Positions 56,981-64,000 of a DNA stretch of 64,000 nt are shown piece after piece. Within the stretch, counting starts at the first letter, position 1; every line of letters begins with the position of its first letter. Both the position numbers and the translations under genes were made by a program. Origin of the DNA: JAMBLL01 sp964387145 (GTDB lineage Bacteria; Actinomycetota; Acidimicrobiia; Spongiisociales; UBA5794); the NCBI GenBank assembly GCA_964387145.1, contig CAYLVM010000001.1, positions 1 through 64,000 of the forward strand, read 5' to 3'. The notes under the pieces were generated by a model. It was given only the letters and a program-made list of their open reading frames with translations. It had not been told where the DNA came from and ran no database searches.

Positions 56981-58026
56981 CAGTTCCTACCTCCTAGATG
57001 AGCGATGATCCTGACGTCAGAGCCGATGCTGCGAACGTCGGTGATCTCGAGTGGTATCGCCTCGGCGATCGTTGCGAACACCCCTCCGACTGCTGGAAGG
57101 CCGGTCCCGGCTGCGAGTTTCGCTCCGATGTAGACGACGAGTTCATCGACCTCACCCGAGTCGAGAAAGGATCGAGCGATCCTGGCTCCACCTTCGACGA
57201 GCACCGAGCGGATCCCTTCATCACCCAGGCGATCGAGTACTCCCTCGATAGCAGCTCCCGATGCCTCGGTTCCTTGGATCACGAGCGGGTTCCGTTCCGA
57301 GAGACGTGCCATCGCGGGAAGCTCGGAAGATCCCTTGAGTATCACCGGCCTCGGCTGCGGGCCGTCGTACCCATCGAGGCGAACGGTGAGTTGGGGGTCG
57401 TCGTTGCGCAGCGTCCCAGCGCCGACGAGAACCGCGTCGTGGGCCGCACGGAGCCGATGGGCATCTCGACGTGCCGGGAGTTGGGTGATCCACTGCGACG
57501 TGGTGTCTGCTGCAGCGATCTGGCCGTCGAGGGTCATCGCGAGTTTCAGTGTCACGAAGGGTGTGCCGGCGCGCCGGTTCGCGAAGTACACGGGGTCGTT
57601 CGCCTCGATGACAGGTGACAGGTCGCTCTCGATGACGTCGATACCTGCATCTCGGAGGCGTGTGATCCCAGCACCGCGAACCTGTGCGTCGGGATCGCGA
57701 GTTCCCACGATGACCCGTGAGATCCCTGCGTCGATGATGGCATCGGTGCATGGCGGTGTTCGACCGTGGTGGTCGCATGGCTCGAGGGTCACGATCATCG
57801 TGTGGCCCGAAACGTCGTCGAGGCCTTCGAGCGCGAGCCGCTCGGCGTGGGGTGTTCCGGGTCCCTCGTGGGCCGCGACCGAGAGAACCGCACCCTGGGG
57901 GTTGACGATGACGGCACCGACCCGTGGATTGGGATGCGGAAGCGTCGTTGCAGTTGCCTGCAACGCACGACGCATCAACTGATCCACGTCCGTGCCGTCG
58001 AGTTGGTTGTCGACAGCGCGACGCAT
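56980..58026 (-). CDS. ribD: Riboflavin biosynthesis deaminase/reductase RibD
   Basis: RibD deaminates and reduces the first pyrimidine intermediate. The 348-residue product has an N-terminal deaminase domain with HAERLALEG and the zinc Cys segment LEPCDHHGRTPPCTDAI, and a C-terminal reductase domain (TLKLAMTLDGQIA). ATG at 58026 follows AAAGGGGA at the right distance. The FMN riboswitch ends about ten bases upstream of the start. Earlier frames run into the riboswitch and are spurious. Confidence 0.95.
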   Translation of the reverse strand: MRRAVDNQLDGTDVDQLMRRALQATATTLPHPNPRVGAVIVNPQGAVLSVAAHEGPGTPHAERLALEGLDDVSGHTMIVTLEPCDHHGRTPPCTDAIIDAGISRVIVGTRDPDAQVRGAGITRLRDAGIDVIESDLSPVIEANDPVYFANRRAGTPFVTLKLAMTLDGQIAAADTTSQWITQLPARRDAHRLRAAHDAVLVGAGTLRNDDPQLTVRLDGYDGPQPRPVILKGSSELPAMARLSERNPLVIQGTEASGAAIEGVLDRLGDEGIRSVLVEGGARIARSFLDSGEVDELVVYIGAKLAAGTGLPAVGGVFATIAEAIPLEITDVRSIGSDVRIIAHLGGRN

Positions 58027-58035
58027 CAAGCGTCC

Positions 58036-58149
58036 CCTTTCTTCCATCCGGACTTTCACCGTCGACTCCGGATTTCCACCGGATCGGCCCCGTAGTGGGG
58101 TTCGCGGGCTTTGACCGCCGGTCGGGAGTTGCTCCCTGCCCCGAAAGAG
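58036..58149 (-). ncRNA. FMN riboswitch (RFN element)
   Basis: The minus strand has the conserved RFN string blocks in order: CTTTCGGGGCAGGG, a CCCGACCGGCGGT-type block, AAAGCCCGCGA, CCGGTGGAAATCCGG and CGACGGTGAAAGTCCGGATGG followed by GAAGAAAG. It lies directly before ribD and so should control the rib operon by FMN. The ribD ribosome-binding site immediately after P1 suggests translational control. Confidence 0.95.
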
Positions 58150-58169
58150 GTATGTGGCACATACGGTAG

Positions 58170-58197
58170 TGCCTGGTACTTGGTATCCGGAACCCGG
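58170..58197. repeat. Heptanucleotide tandem repeat, 4 units, upstream of the FMN riboswitch
   Basis: Units TGCCTGG, TACTTGG, TATCCGG and AACCCGG follow each other with period seven. The repeat lies 21 bases upstream of the riboswitch, where the rib promoter should be. Confidence 0.7.
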
Positions 58198-58356
58198 AAG
58201 AGAGCAACCCGACCGAGCGCGGAGTGCCAAGGCGACGGGCGAAGAGGGAGCAGTTGTCCTCCGTTCACCACTTACCGAGAGAAGCGGAACGTTCAGGAAC
58301 AGTCAGGTGTCCCGGCTGCGAGCTGTCGACCCGCCGACCGGGTCCCCTGAGCCTCC
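58198..58356. other. Intergenic space between heptad repeats
   Basis: About 160 bases between the repeats at 58170 and 58357. I see no gene and no clear promoter motif. Confidence 0.5.
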
Positions 58357-58398
58357 AAGTACCAAATACCAAGTACCAAATACCAAGTACCAGGTACC
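58357..58398. repeat. Heptanucleotide tandem repeat, 6 units
   Basis: Six units alternate AAGTACC and AAATACC, with a final AGGTACC. The reverse complement reads as GGTACTT/GGTATTT, matching the TACYTGG type. The repeat abuts the stop codon of the response-regulator gene. Confidence 0.85.
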
Positions 58399-58399
58399 T

Positions 58400-59326
58400 C
58401 TACGTCCGCCTATCCACCTGGTAGTTCGTGCCGGGGGTTCGCTTCGCGACTTCCTTCATCTCGGATGCCACTGCAGAAGCTTCCCACTCGCTCGAAAGGC
58501 TCTTGTGTTCCGCCGTGGCGACACCCATCGAGAGAGAACAGATCGGGAACGCGTGCCGCTCTCCCCTTCTGTCTGTCACCTCGATGTAGCCCTGGAGTGC
58601 ATCGGCTGTGTCATAGTGTTCGAGGATGCCGTCGTCGAACGTCACGACGACCTCATCACAGAACGGCTTCATGTTCTCGGCTCGTACGATGGCGACGAAG
58701 TCGTCACCACCGACGTGACCGATGAACGCATCCTGCTCCCCCGCAACAGCAGCCGCATTCAGCAGCACTTTTGCAGTGAACTTGATGACCAGGTCCCCTC
58801 GCATGAATCCGTAGTGGTCGTTGAATGCCTTGAAGTTGTCGAGGTCGGCGTGGACGAGAGCGAACGGATCTCCCTGTGCCACGCGGTCTTCGAGCTCGGC
58901 CGCGATGCGAAAGTTCCCGGGCAGGCCGGTCAGTGGGGAGAGATCGCGCATCTGTTGGGATCGCCGCAACACGGTCTTGACCCTCGCGATCAACTCTTCG
59001 AGGTCGAACGGTTTGGTGATGTAGTCGTCTGCGCCGAGGTCGAGGCCCCGCACACGGTCCTCAGCGAGACTCCTTGCCGTGAGGACGATGACCGGGATAT
59101 TCGCCGTGGGCGGATCGCTGCGCATGCGCCTCAGGACGGTGAGTCCGTCGATCTCTGGCATCATCACGTCAAGAAGCATCAGATCCGGGGGGGCCGCTGC
59201 TGCCTTCTCGAGGGCCTCTCTGCCGCCGCCTGCGAGTTCGACCTCATAGCCGTCGAGTTCGAGGTTCAAACGCACGAACTGGAGAATGTCGGGGTCGTCA
59301 TCCACGATGAGAATCCGCTCAGCCAT
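58400..59326 (-). CDS. Response regulator with GGDEF-type output domain
   Basis: The 308-residue product has a receiver domain (ILIVDDDPDILQFVR, phospho-acceptor Asp in LMLLDVMMP, Lys in ITKPFD) and a C-terminal GGDEF-like domain in which the motif reads GGDDF with LVHADLDNFKAFND before it. The change of Glu to Asp in the motif leaves diguanylate cyclase activity uncertain. The last residues (TPGTNYQVDRRT) are encoded by repeat-like sequence and may be a recent extension. One base overlaps rpe. Confidence 0.88.
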   Translation of the reverse strand: MAERILIVDDDPDILQFVRLNLELDGYEVELAGGGREALEKAAAAPPDLMLLDVMMPEIDGLTVLRRMRSDPPTANIPVIVLTARSLAEDRVRGLDLGADDYITKPFDLEELIARVKTVLRRSQQMRDLSPLTGLPGNFRIAAELEDRVAQGDPFALVHADLDNFKAFNDHYGFMRGDLVIKFTAKVLLNAAAVAGEQDAFIGHVGGDDFVAIVRAENMKPFCDEVVVTFDDGILEHYDTADALQGYIEVTDRRGERHAFPICSLSMGVATAEHKSLSSEWEASAVASEMKEVAKRTPGTNYQVDRRT

Positions 59327-59994
59327 CAGCTTTCAGCACCTACGATCGATCTCAGTTCCTGTACCGTGCTCAGGGGATCATCGGCTCCGAACACCGATGA
59401 TCCCGCAACGAACACGTTGGCGCCTGCGGAGCGCGCCTGGCCCGCCGTCTGGAGGTTGATGCCTCCGTCGACCTGTATATCGGCGGGAAGTGCCCGCGAG
59501 TCAACGGATTCTCTCAACGACCGGATCTTTGGGAGGACGGCATCGATGAAGTGTTGACCACCAAAGCCGGGTTCGACGCTCATGACGACCACCATCGAGC
59601 AGAGATCGAGGTAAGGATCGATGGAAGCGACCGGCGTCGAAGGATTCACGACGAGACCGAAATCGAGACCGAGATCGCCAGCCTCTATAGCGACGGGCGT
59701 AGGATCCGGTACGGCTTCGATGTGGACGGTGACACCGTCCGCACCGGCCTCTTTGAACGCACCGAGGTACCGCAGAGGGTCGGTGATCATGAGATGGCAG
59801 TCCAGGTACAGGTCTGTTGCGCCACGCAGGGAGCGGATCACCGGAGGCCCGAGCGAGATGTTCGGAACGAAGTGGCCGTCCATCACATCGACGTGGAGCA
59901 TGTCGATGTCACCGGCAATCACGGCGATCGAGTCGGCGAGATAGGCGAAATCAGCTGCAAGTATGGACGGTGCGATTGCGATACGATTCGTCAT
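59326..59994 (-). CDS. rpe: Ribulose-phosphate 3-epimerase
   Basis: The 222-residue TIM-barrel product has APSILAADF, HVDVMDGHFVPN, MSVEPGFGGQ and DGGIN, the four family motifs. It interconverts Ru5P and Xu5P, supplying ribulose 5-phosphate for riboflavin as well. A TACACT box eight bases before the ATG suggests a leaderless transcript. Confidence 0.96.
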   Translation of the reverse strand: MTNRIAIAPSILAADFAYLADSIAVIAGDIDMLHVDVMDGHFVPNISLGPPVIRSLRGATDLYLDCHLMITDPLRYLGAFKEAGADGVTVHIEAVPDPTPVAIEAGDLGLDFGLVVNPSTPVASIDPYLDLCSMVVVMSVEPGFGGQHFIDAVLPKIRSLRESVDSRALPADIQVDGGINLQTAGQARSAGANVFVAGSSVFGADDPLSTVQELRSIVGAES

Positions 59995-60002
59995 CGTGTG
60001 CG

Positions 60003-60008
60003 AGTGTA
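60003..60008 (-). promoter_or_regulatory. -10 box of leaderless rpe
   Basis: TACACT (in GATACACTCG) ends eight bases before the rpe ATG on the minus strand. Confidence 0.4.
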
Positions 60009-60045
60009 TCGGGTTGCTGCGCCGCCGAGGAGGAGGAAGACGTCT

Positions 60046-60852
60046 GTGGACAGATATCGAGTAGAACCGGGTGGTCGATTCTCTTTGGCGACTGTCGATC
60101 CGAGAGATCGTTCAGCCTTCCCCGATCTGACCAAGTCGACAAGCGTTGCGGAACTCCAAGCGATGCGTAGACACCTCGCGGAACTGCAGCGGCTGTTGTG
60201 GGCGGATGCGCGTCACGCGGTTCTCGTCGTGCTCCAAGCCATGGATACGGGGGGCAAAGACGGCACGATCCGCAAGGTGTTCAGCGGCGTGAACCCTCAA
60301 GGTATCGATGTGAGGGGTTTCGGTGTTCCCAGCGACCTCGAACGTGACCACGACTACCTGTGGCGTGTTCACCACCAAACGCCACGCAAGGGACGCATCG
60401 GGGTCTTCAACCGCTCGCACTACGAAGACGTCCTCGTGGTGCGGGTCAACGAGCTCGTCCCCCGGGAGCGCTGGCAGAAGCGTTACCGCCACATCAGGGA
60501 GTTCGAAGCGATGCTGGGCGATGAGGGCACCACGATCGTCAAGATCATGCTGCACATCTCGTTGGACGAGCAGAAGAAACGTCTTCAGGCGAGGCTCGAC
60601 GACCCGTCCAAGAACTACAAGTTCAATCCGTCCGATCTCGATTCGCGCGCGCGGTGGGATGACTACATGGCCGCCTACGAGGATGCTGTCAACGAGACGT
60701 CCACCGATAGTGCCCCGTGGTACGTCGTGCCCGCCGACCGCAAGTGGCACCGAAACCTCGTCATATCTCGGATACTCATCGACACGCTCGAGTCACTCGA
60801 CCTATCGTATCCGGACCCCGAGCACGACCTGTCCTCGATCGAGATCATCTGA
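60046..60852 (+). CDS. Polyphosphate kinase 2 family protein
   Basis: The 268-residue product has the PPK2 Walker A segment MDTGGKDGTIRKVF, the lid region with TPRKGRIGVFNRSHYEDV and the RWQKRYRHIREFE stretch. It uses polyphosphate to phosphorylate a nucleotide; whether mono- or diphosphate cannot be told. GTG at 60046 follows AGGAGGAAGA. It converges on rsmB. Confidence 0.92.
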   Translation: MDRYRVEPGGRFSLATVDPRDRSAFPDLTKSTSVAELQAMRRHLAELQRLLWADARHAVLVVLQAMDTGGKDGTIRKVFSGVNPQGIDVRGFGVPSDLERDHDYLWRVHHQTPRKGRIGVFNRSHYEDVLVVRVNELVPRERWQKRYRHIREFEAMLGDEGTTIVKIMLHISLDEQKKRLQARLDDPSKNYKFNPSDLDSRARWDDYMAAYEDAVNETSTDSAPWYVVPADRKWHRNLVISRILIDTLESLDLSYPDPEHDLSSIEII

Positions 60853-60866
60853 CGCCCCATGGGCGT

Positions 60867-62075
60867 TCAGCGGTCGAAGGTAGCGATGAACATCCCATCG
60901 GTGCCGGTCGTGTGAGGGGCCAGGAGAACGCCGTCCCCCCACGGTTCACCGATCGCGGTCTCGGGTCTCGACGCCCCGAGGCCGGCGATGACCTCGACCG
61001 TCTCTTGCGGGAACACCGTACAGACGCTGTAGACGAGTCGACCACCCGGCCGGACGATGCGCAACGCTTCGATGAGCATCCGTCGTTGGATCTCGCCGAG
61101 CCTCGCTGAAGAACCTGGGTCGATGCGGTGTCGAATCTCTGGCCGACGACGCAGCGTGCCGATCCCTGTGCACGGTGCGTCGAGGAGAACCCTGTCGAAG
61201 GACGCGTCTTGGAAGGGCGGAGCTGTGGCATCAGCAACGACCCATATCGTGTTGGCGAGGGTGCCTGAACGCTTGCGGGCACTGGTGAGCCGTCGCTGAT
61301 GCACGTCACAGGCGACCACCAGGCCGTTCGGTTCACACCGCTCTGCGATGATACGTGTCTTGCCCCCAGGGGCGGCTGCGAGGTCGGCAACGCGTGCACC
61401 CGTTGCCACGTCGAGGGCATCGACCACGGCGACGGAGGCTGGATCGATGATGTCGATGGCGTTGGCAGCCGCCAGTGCACCGACCGTCGTGTCGTGTCGA
61501 ACGTAGCCCGTCCCCGCAACACCTGTTGCACTACCGCGATCGAGCCCATCACGCGATCTGATCCCCGTCAGCGGTGGCGTGTTCGAGGCGGCGATGAACG
61601 CGTCTGTTTCGTCGCCGAAGACGGAGGTAAGCCGCTCGTACAGCCACTGAGGCATCCCGGCGTACACGTCGGACGGTACCGGTTCATCCACGCGACGGGC
61701 GATGGTTCGCAGCACGCCGTTCACGAACCCTGCCGCACGATGCCTTCCAAGTTCCCTGACGGCCTCGACCGACTGGGACACCGCACTGTGCGCAGGGCGA
61801 CGCAGATACCGTAGCTCGGCCGTTCCGATCCGAAGGACCGACAGCACGTCGTCTTGGATCCGGTCGATCGGTCTCGATGTCGCTCCAGTGATCGCTTCGT
61901 CGATGGATGGAAGATAGCGAAGGGTCTCGAACACGAGGCGCTGGTAGAGGCCCCTGTCGAGAGAGGGGCTGGTCTTCTGATTGGACACCACGATGTTGCT
62001 ATATGCACCTTCGGCAAGGACACGATGGAGTGCCCTCGCAGCAAGAGCCCGTGTCGAGAGCCCCTCAGTCGGCAT
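60867..62075 (-). CDS. rsmB: 16S rRNA m5C methyltransferase RsmB (Sun/Fmu)
   Basis: The 402-residue product has an N-terminal NusB-like domain (ALAARALHRVLAEG) and a SAM-dependent core with AAPGGKT, DAPCTGIG and YSVCTVFP, the two catalytic Cys motifs. It methylates C967 (E. coli numbering) of 16S rRNA. Order fmt-rsmB-rpe matches mycobacteria. Confidence 0.93.
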   Translation of the reverse strand: MPTEGLSTRALAARALHRVLAEGAYSNIVVSNQKTSPSLDRGLYQRLVFETLRYLPSIDEAITGATSRPIDRIQDDVLSVLRIGTAELRYLRRPAHSAVSQSVEAVRELGRHRAAGFVNGVLRTIARRVDEPVPSDVYAGMPQWLYERLTSVFGDETDAFIAASNTPPLTGIRSRDGLDRGSATGVAGTGYVRHDTTVGALAAANAIDIIDPASVAVVDALDVATGARVADLAAAPGGKTRIIAERCEPNGLVVACDVHQRRLTSARKRSGTLANTIWVVADATAPPFQDASFDRVLLDAPCTGIGTLRRRPEIRHRIDPGSSARLGEIQRRMLIEALRIVRPGGRLVYSVCTVFPQETVEVIAGLGASRPETAIGEPWGDGVLLAPHTTGTDGMFIATFDR

Positions 62076-62985
62076 CTGTGCCGAACGACGTCGGCTCTCC
62101 CCGCCTGCCGTTCATCCAGGCAACCCCGCTCATCGGTCCTTTGCCCGGTGGCTGGATGGTGATGAGTTCCAGAGAGCCATTCGAGAAACCTGCGACGACG
62201 GAGTCATCGATGAGTTCGACACGGCCGGGCACGACCGAAGGTGAAGCTACGCGTGCGCGATGCACCCTGAGATGCCCCTCTTCGATGCGTATCCAGGCAC
62301 CCGGCCTCGGGGAGAATGCGCGGACTGCACGATCGGCGGTGGTCGACGTCATGTCCTGGCTGAGGCGTGCATCCTCCTTCGTCAACTTCCTGGCGTGCGT
62401 TCCTCCGCTTGCCAGCTGGGGAACAGGCCGGCGACGTCCGTTGAGGTAGTCCGGCAACGTGGAGTCGACCAGTGAAGCTCCGAGGTGAGACAGTCGCGCT
62501 GTCAGTGTGCCTCCGGTCTCGTTCGGTCCGATCGGTGTCGCGATCTCACCCAGGATGGGGCCCGTGTCGAGACCGTCGTCGATCTTCATCAAGGTGACTC
62601 CGGTCATTTCATCACCGTACGCGATCGCCCGTTCCACGGGTGCTGCTCCTCGCCACCGAGGGAGCAGAGAGAAGTGAACGTTCAGGAACCCGTATGGCAA
62701 GAGCGCCAACATGGCAGGTGTGAGGATTCGTCCAAACGCCACGACGAGGCCGATCGACGGGCGGACACTCGCCAACACGTCGAAGAGTTCTTCACTATCG
62801 CCGGGCTGTGCAACGGTCAGGCCGAACTGCTCGGCCGCCACTTTCACCGGAGGTGACACTTTCGTCGAACCACGGCCTGCTCGACGGTCTGGCTGAGTGA
62901 TCACGAGGTCGACGTCCTCGACGTCACAGAAGGCAGCCAGACTCGGTACCGCCGCTGCAGGAGACCCGAGGAATACGCCTGCCAT
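62065..62985 (-). CDS. fmt: Methionyl-tRNA formyltransferase
   Basis: The 306-residue product has the formyltransferase segment NVHFSLLPRWRGAAPVERAI, an Asp in EMTGVTLMKIDDGLDTGP and a C-terminal domain. The position after NVH is Phe where Ala or Gly is usual, which may be harmless. ATG at 62985 shares its A with the def stop (TGATG). Confidence 0.95.
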   Translation of the reverse strand: MAGVFLGSPAAAVPSLAAFCDVEDVDLVITQPDRRAGRGSTKVSPPVKVAAEQFGLTVAQPGDSEELFDVLASVRPSIGLVVAFGRILTPAMLALLPYGFLNVHFSLLPRWRGAAPVERAIAYGDEMTGVTLMKIDDGLDTGPILGEIATPIGPNETGGTLTARLSHLGASLVDSTLPDYLNGRRRPVPQLASGGTHARKLTKEDARLSQDMTSTTADRAVRAFSPRPGAWIRIEEGHLRVHRARVASPSVVPGRVELIDDSVVAGFSNGSLELITIQPPGKGPMSGVAWMNGRRGEPTSFGTDAD

Positions 62986-63488
62986 CAGAACGCCTGTCCG
63001 ATTCCGAGTGATTCCTCCCGGAGTTCCTTGAGCGCCTGCTTCTTGACTCGTTGACCGAGCCGCGAGAGCAGAAGCATGCCGTCGAGATGGTCGATCTCGT
63101 GCTGGAGTACCCGCCCCATGAGCTCGTCCCCATCGTATGCAACCGGACGGCCCGCTGCGTCGACCCCTTCCACCACGACGTAGTCGAATCGCTTGATCGT
63201 CCAGTACTTGCCAGGAACCGACAGGCACCCCTCTTCGAACTTCCACTTCCCTTCGGTGTCGACGATCGAAGGGTTGACCATGACGAACGGGCCTTCGCCG
63301 ACGTCCGCCACGAACAGGCGCTTCGAGACGCCGATCTGGGGCGCAGCGAGCCCAACGCCTGGAGCGTCGTACATCGTATCGAGCATGTCGTCGACCAGAC
63401 GGGCGAGGTCGTCGTCGAACACCGTGACCGCCGATGTGGTCATGCTCAGCACGGGGTCGGGAAAGGTCCGTATGGGGTAGATCGCCAT
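62985..63488 (-). CDS. def: Peptide deformylase
   Basis: The 167-residue product has the three deformylase motifs GVGLAAPQIG, EGCLSVPG and QHEIDHLDG. ATG at 63488 gives the conserved N-terminus AIYPIRTFPDPVL; an earlier ATG ten codons up adds unconserved residues. The def-fmt pair removes and adds the formyl group on initiator Met. Confidence 0.96.
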   Translation of the reverse strand: MAIYPIRTFPDPVLSMTTSAVTVFDDDLARLVDDMLDTMYDAPGVGLAAPQIGVSKRLFVADVGEGPFVMVNPSIVDTEGKWKFEEGCLSVPGKYWTIKRFDYVVVEGVDAAGRPVAYDGDELMGRVLQHEIDHLDGMLLLSRLGQRVKKQALKELREESLGIGQAF

Positions 63489-63536
63489 CGGTAGGAGGCT
63501 ACCTGGGTGCAAGGTCATGTGTCGGTGAATCCTGGC

Positions 63537-64000
63537 TCACAGATCGATCGGGTCGGCATCGACCCTGACCCGGGCGCCGCGATCCCTCAGCGATCCGACG
63601 AGATGCCGCAGACGGATCCGTGCCTCGCCCAGGTCACGCCCCTGGATGAGCCATCGAACTCGATCTCCGAGCACCGCGGGGCCGAGAACAGTGGCGACCC
63701 GTCCGATGGTCTCGGCGACCTCCACTCGCGCATCGATCGTCGTGTCGACTTCCAGAGCGATCAGCTGCCCGAACGGGGGGAACCCGGAACGCCGACGCAC
63801 ACTCAGCAACTCCGCGAGGAACGTTTCGGGGTTTCCCGAGCGAAGTGCAGCGAGAACCGGCTGGTCGGGTATCGCTGTTTGCACGAGCAGACGGTTTCCG
63901 CTGCCCCGACGGACCAGATGGGCCACACGCACGTGCAGCCGCAGAGCATCCTCGGCCGCCCTGTAGTTCGGTGCGTGAGCGAGACCGTCGATATCCACCG
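63537..64000 (-). CDS. priA: Primosomal protein PriA, C-terminal fragment (cut by window edge)
   Basis: The visible 154 residues carry the C-terminal region of PriA, including the LLVQTAIPDQPVLAALRSG and RRRSGFPPFGQLIALEV segments and the tail RDRGARVRVDADPIDL. The helicase core, including Walker motifs and the zinc cluster, lies outside the window, so I cannot say whether this is a functional or inactive actinobacterial PriA. Order priA-def-fmt-rsmB is conserved. Confidence 0.85.
   Translation of the reverse strand, partial: VDIDGLAHAPNYRAAEDALRLHVRVAHLVRRGSGNRLLVQTAIPDQPVLAALRSGNPETFLAELLSVRRRSGFPPFGQLIALEVDTTIDARVEVAETIGRVATVLGPAVLGDRVRWLIQGRDLGEARIRLRHLVGSLRDRGARVRVDADPIDL

Noticed and set aside
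58357..58398. Possible CRISPR-like array
   Set aside because: The units are seven bases long and contiguous, with no spacers.
58154..59557. Plus-strand frame of 467 codons containing TKYQVP-like repeats
   Set aside because: The repeats are translations of the heptad array, and the rest is antisense to the response regulator and rpe.

Overview
This window is a chromosomal segment of an actinobacterium, scaffolded from contigs (100 N at 48449-48548). Three observations point to Actinomycetota: a complete Pup-proteasome locus, a DUF4193 protein with TlyA and DivIVA, and gene order that repeats core Mycobacterium tuberculosis blocks. The remembered blocks are Rv1692-Rv1713 (HAD phosphatase, small protein, tlyA, nadK, recN, pyrG, NUDIX, xerD, scpA, scpB, pseudouridine synthase, cmk, der), the pafA/prc/pup/dop/mpa/trmI block, and the priA-def-fmt-rsmB-rpe-rib block. 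Base composition is moderately GC-rich, GTG and TTG starts are common, and many genes overlap by 1-14 bases. A deep-branching lineage such as Acidimicrobiia would fit, but that is inference. I see no phage, insertion sequence, CRISPR array or defence island.

Layout. 1-4.6 kb: tRNA-Pro (cut by the window edge), a 55-residue membrane microprotein, an acyl-CoA carboxyltransferase, der and a PDZ/radical-SAM protein in one tightly overlapping series; ispH diverges. 5.7-17.9 kb: a long leftward series of DNA, nucleotide and RNA metabolism genes (cmk, aroA, rluB, scpB, scpA, HD protein, dksA-like, xerD, NUDIX, pyrG, recN, nadK, tlyA, small protein, HAD phosphatase). 17.9-22.9 kb: DUF1015, M20 peptidase, acetyltransferase, polyprenol-type glycosyltransferase, DUF4193 and a lipid kinase. 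22.9-36.5 kb: Ski2-like helicase, tatC, tatA, zinc-ribbon protein, pafC, pafB, pafA, prcA, prcB, pup, dop, arc/mpa, ferredoxin and trmI. 36.5-41 kb: small membrane proteins, an MFS transporter, a BON/OmpA protein with a membrane microprotein, and DivIVA. 41-48 kb: ceramidase-like protein, threonine-dehydratase-like enzyme, lipoprotein, PLDc_N/SHOCT protein, thiI, a DUF308-DUF389 fusion and tyrS. 48-54.4 kb: mpg, split only by an assembly artefact, then pheST, an rRNA methylase and rplT-rpmI-infC. 54.7-64 kb: ribH-ribBA-ribE-ribD under an FMN riboswitch, a response regulator with GGDEF, rpe, ppk2, rsmB, fmt, def and the end of priA.

How it works together. The proteasome block holds ligase (PafA), tag (Pup, already ending in Glu), depupylase (Dop), ring ATPase (Arc), core subunits and the PafBC regulators. 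Several transcription units appear leaderless: a TAnnnT box sits 6-8 bases before the start codon of pafA, pafB, thiI, the DUF389 gene, rpe, ispH, the ceramidase-like gene and a peptide ahead of pheST.

Most unusual points: two genes (rluB, tlyA) whose conserved S4 domain begins before any ATG/GTG/TTG, implying ATC and CTG starts; a five-gene overlapping series of membrane microproteins ending in trmI; heptanucleotide tandem repeats at both ends of the riboflavin operon; a possible attenuator before pheST; a 46-bp palindrome after rplT; and a false gap in mpg flanked by an exact 55-bp duplication.
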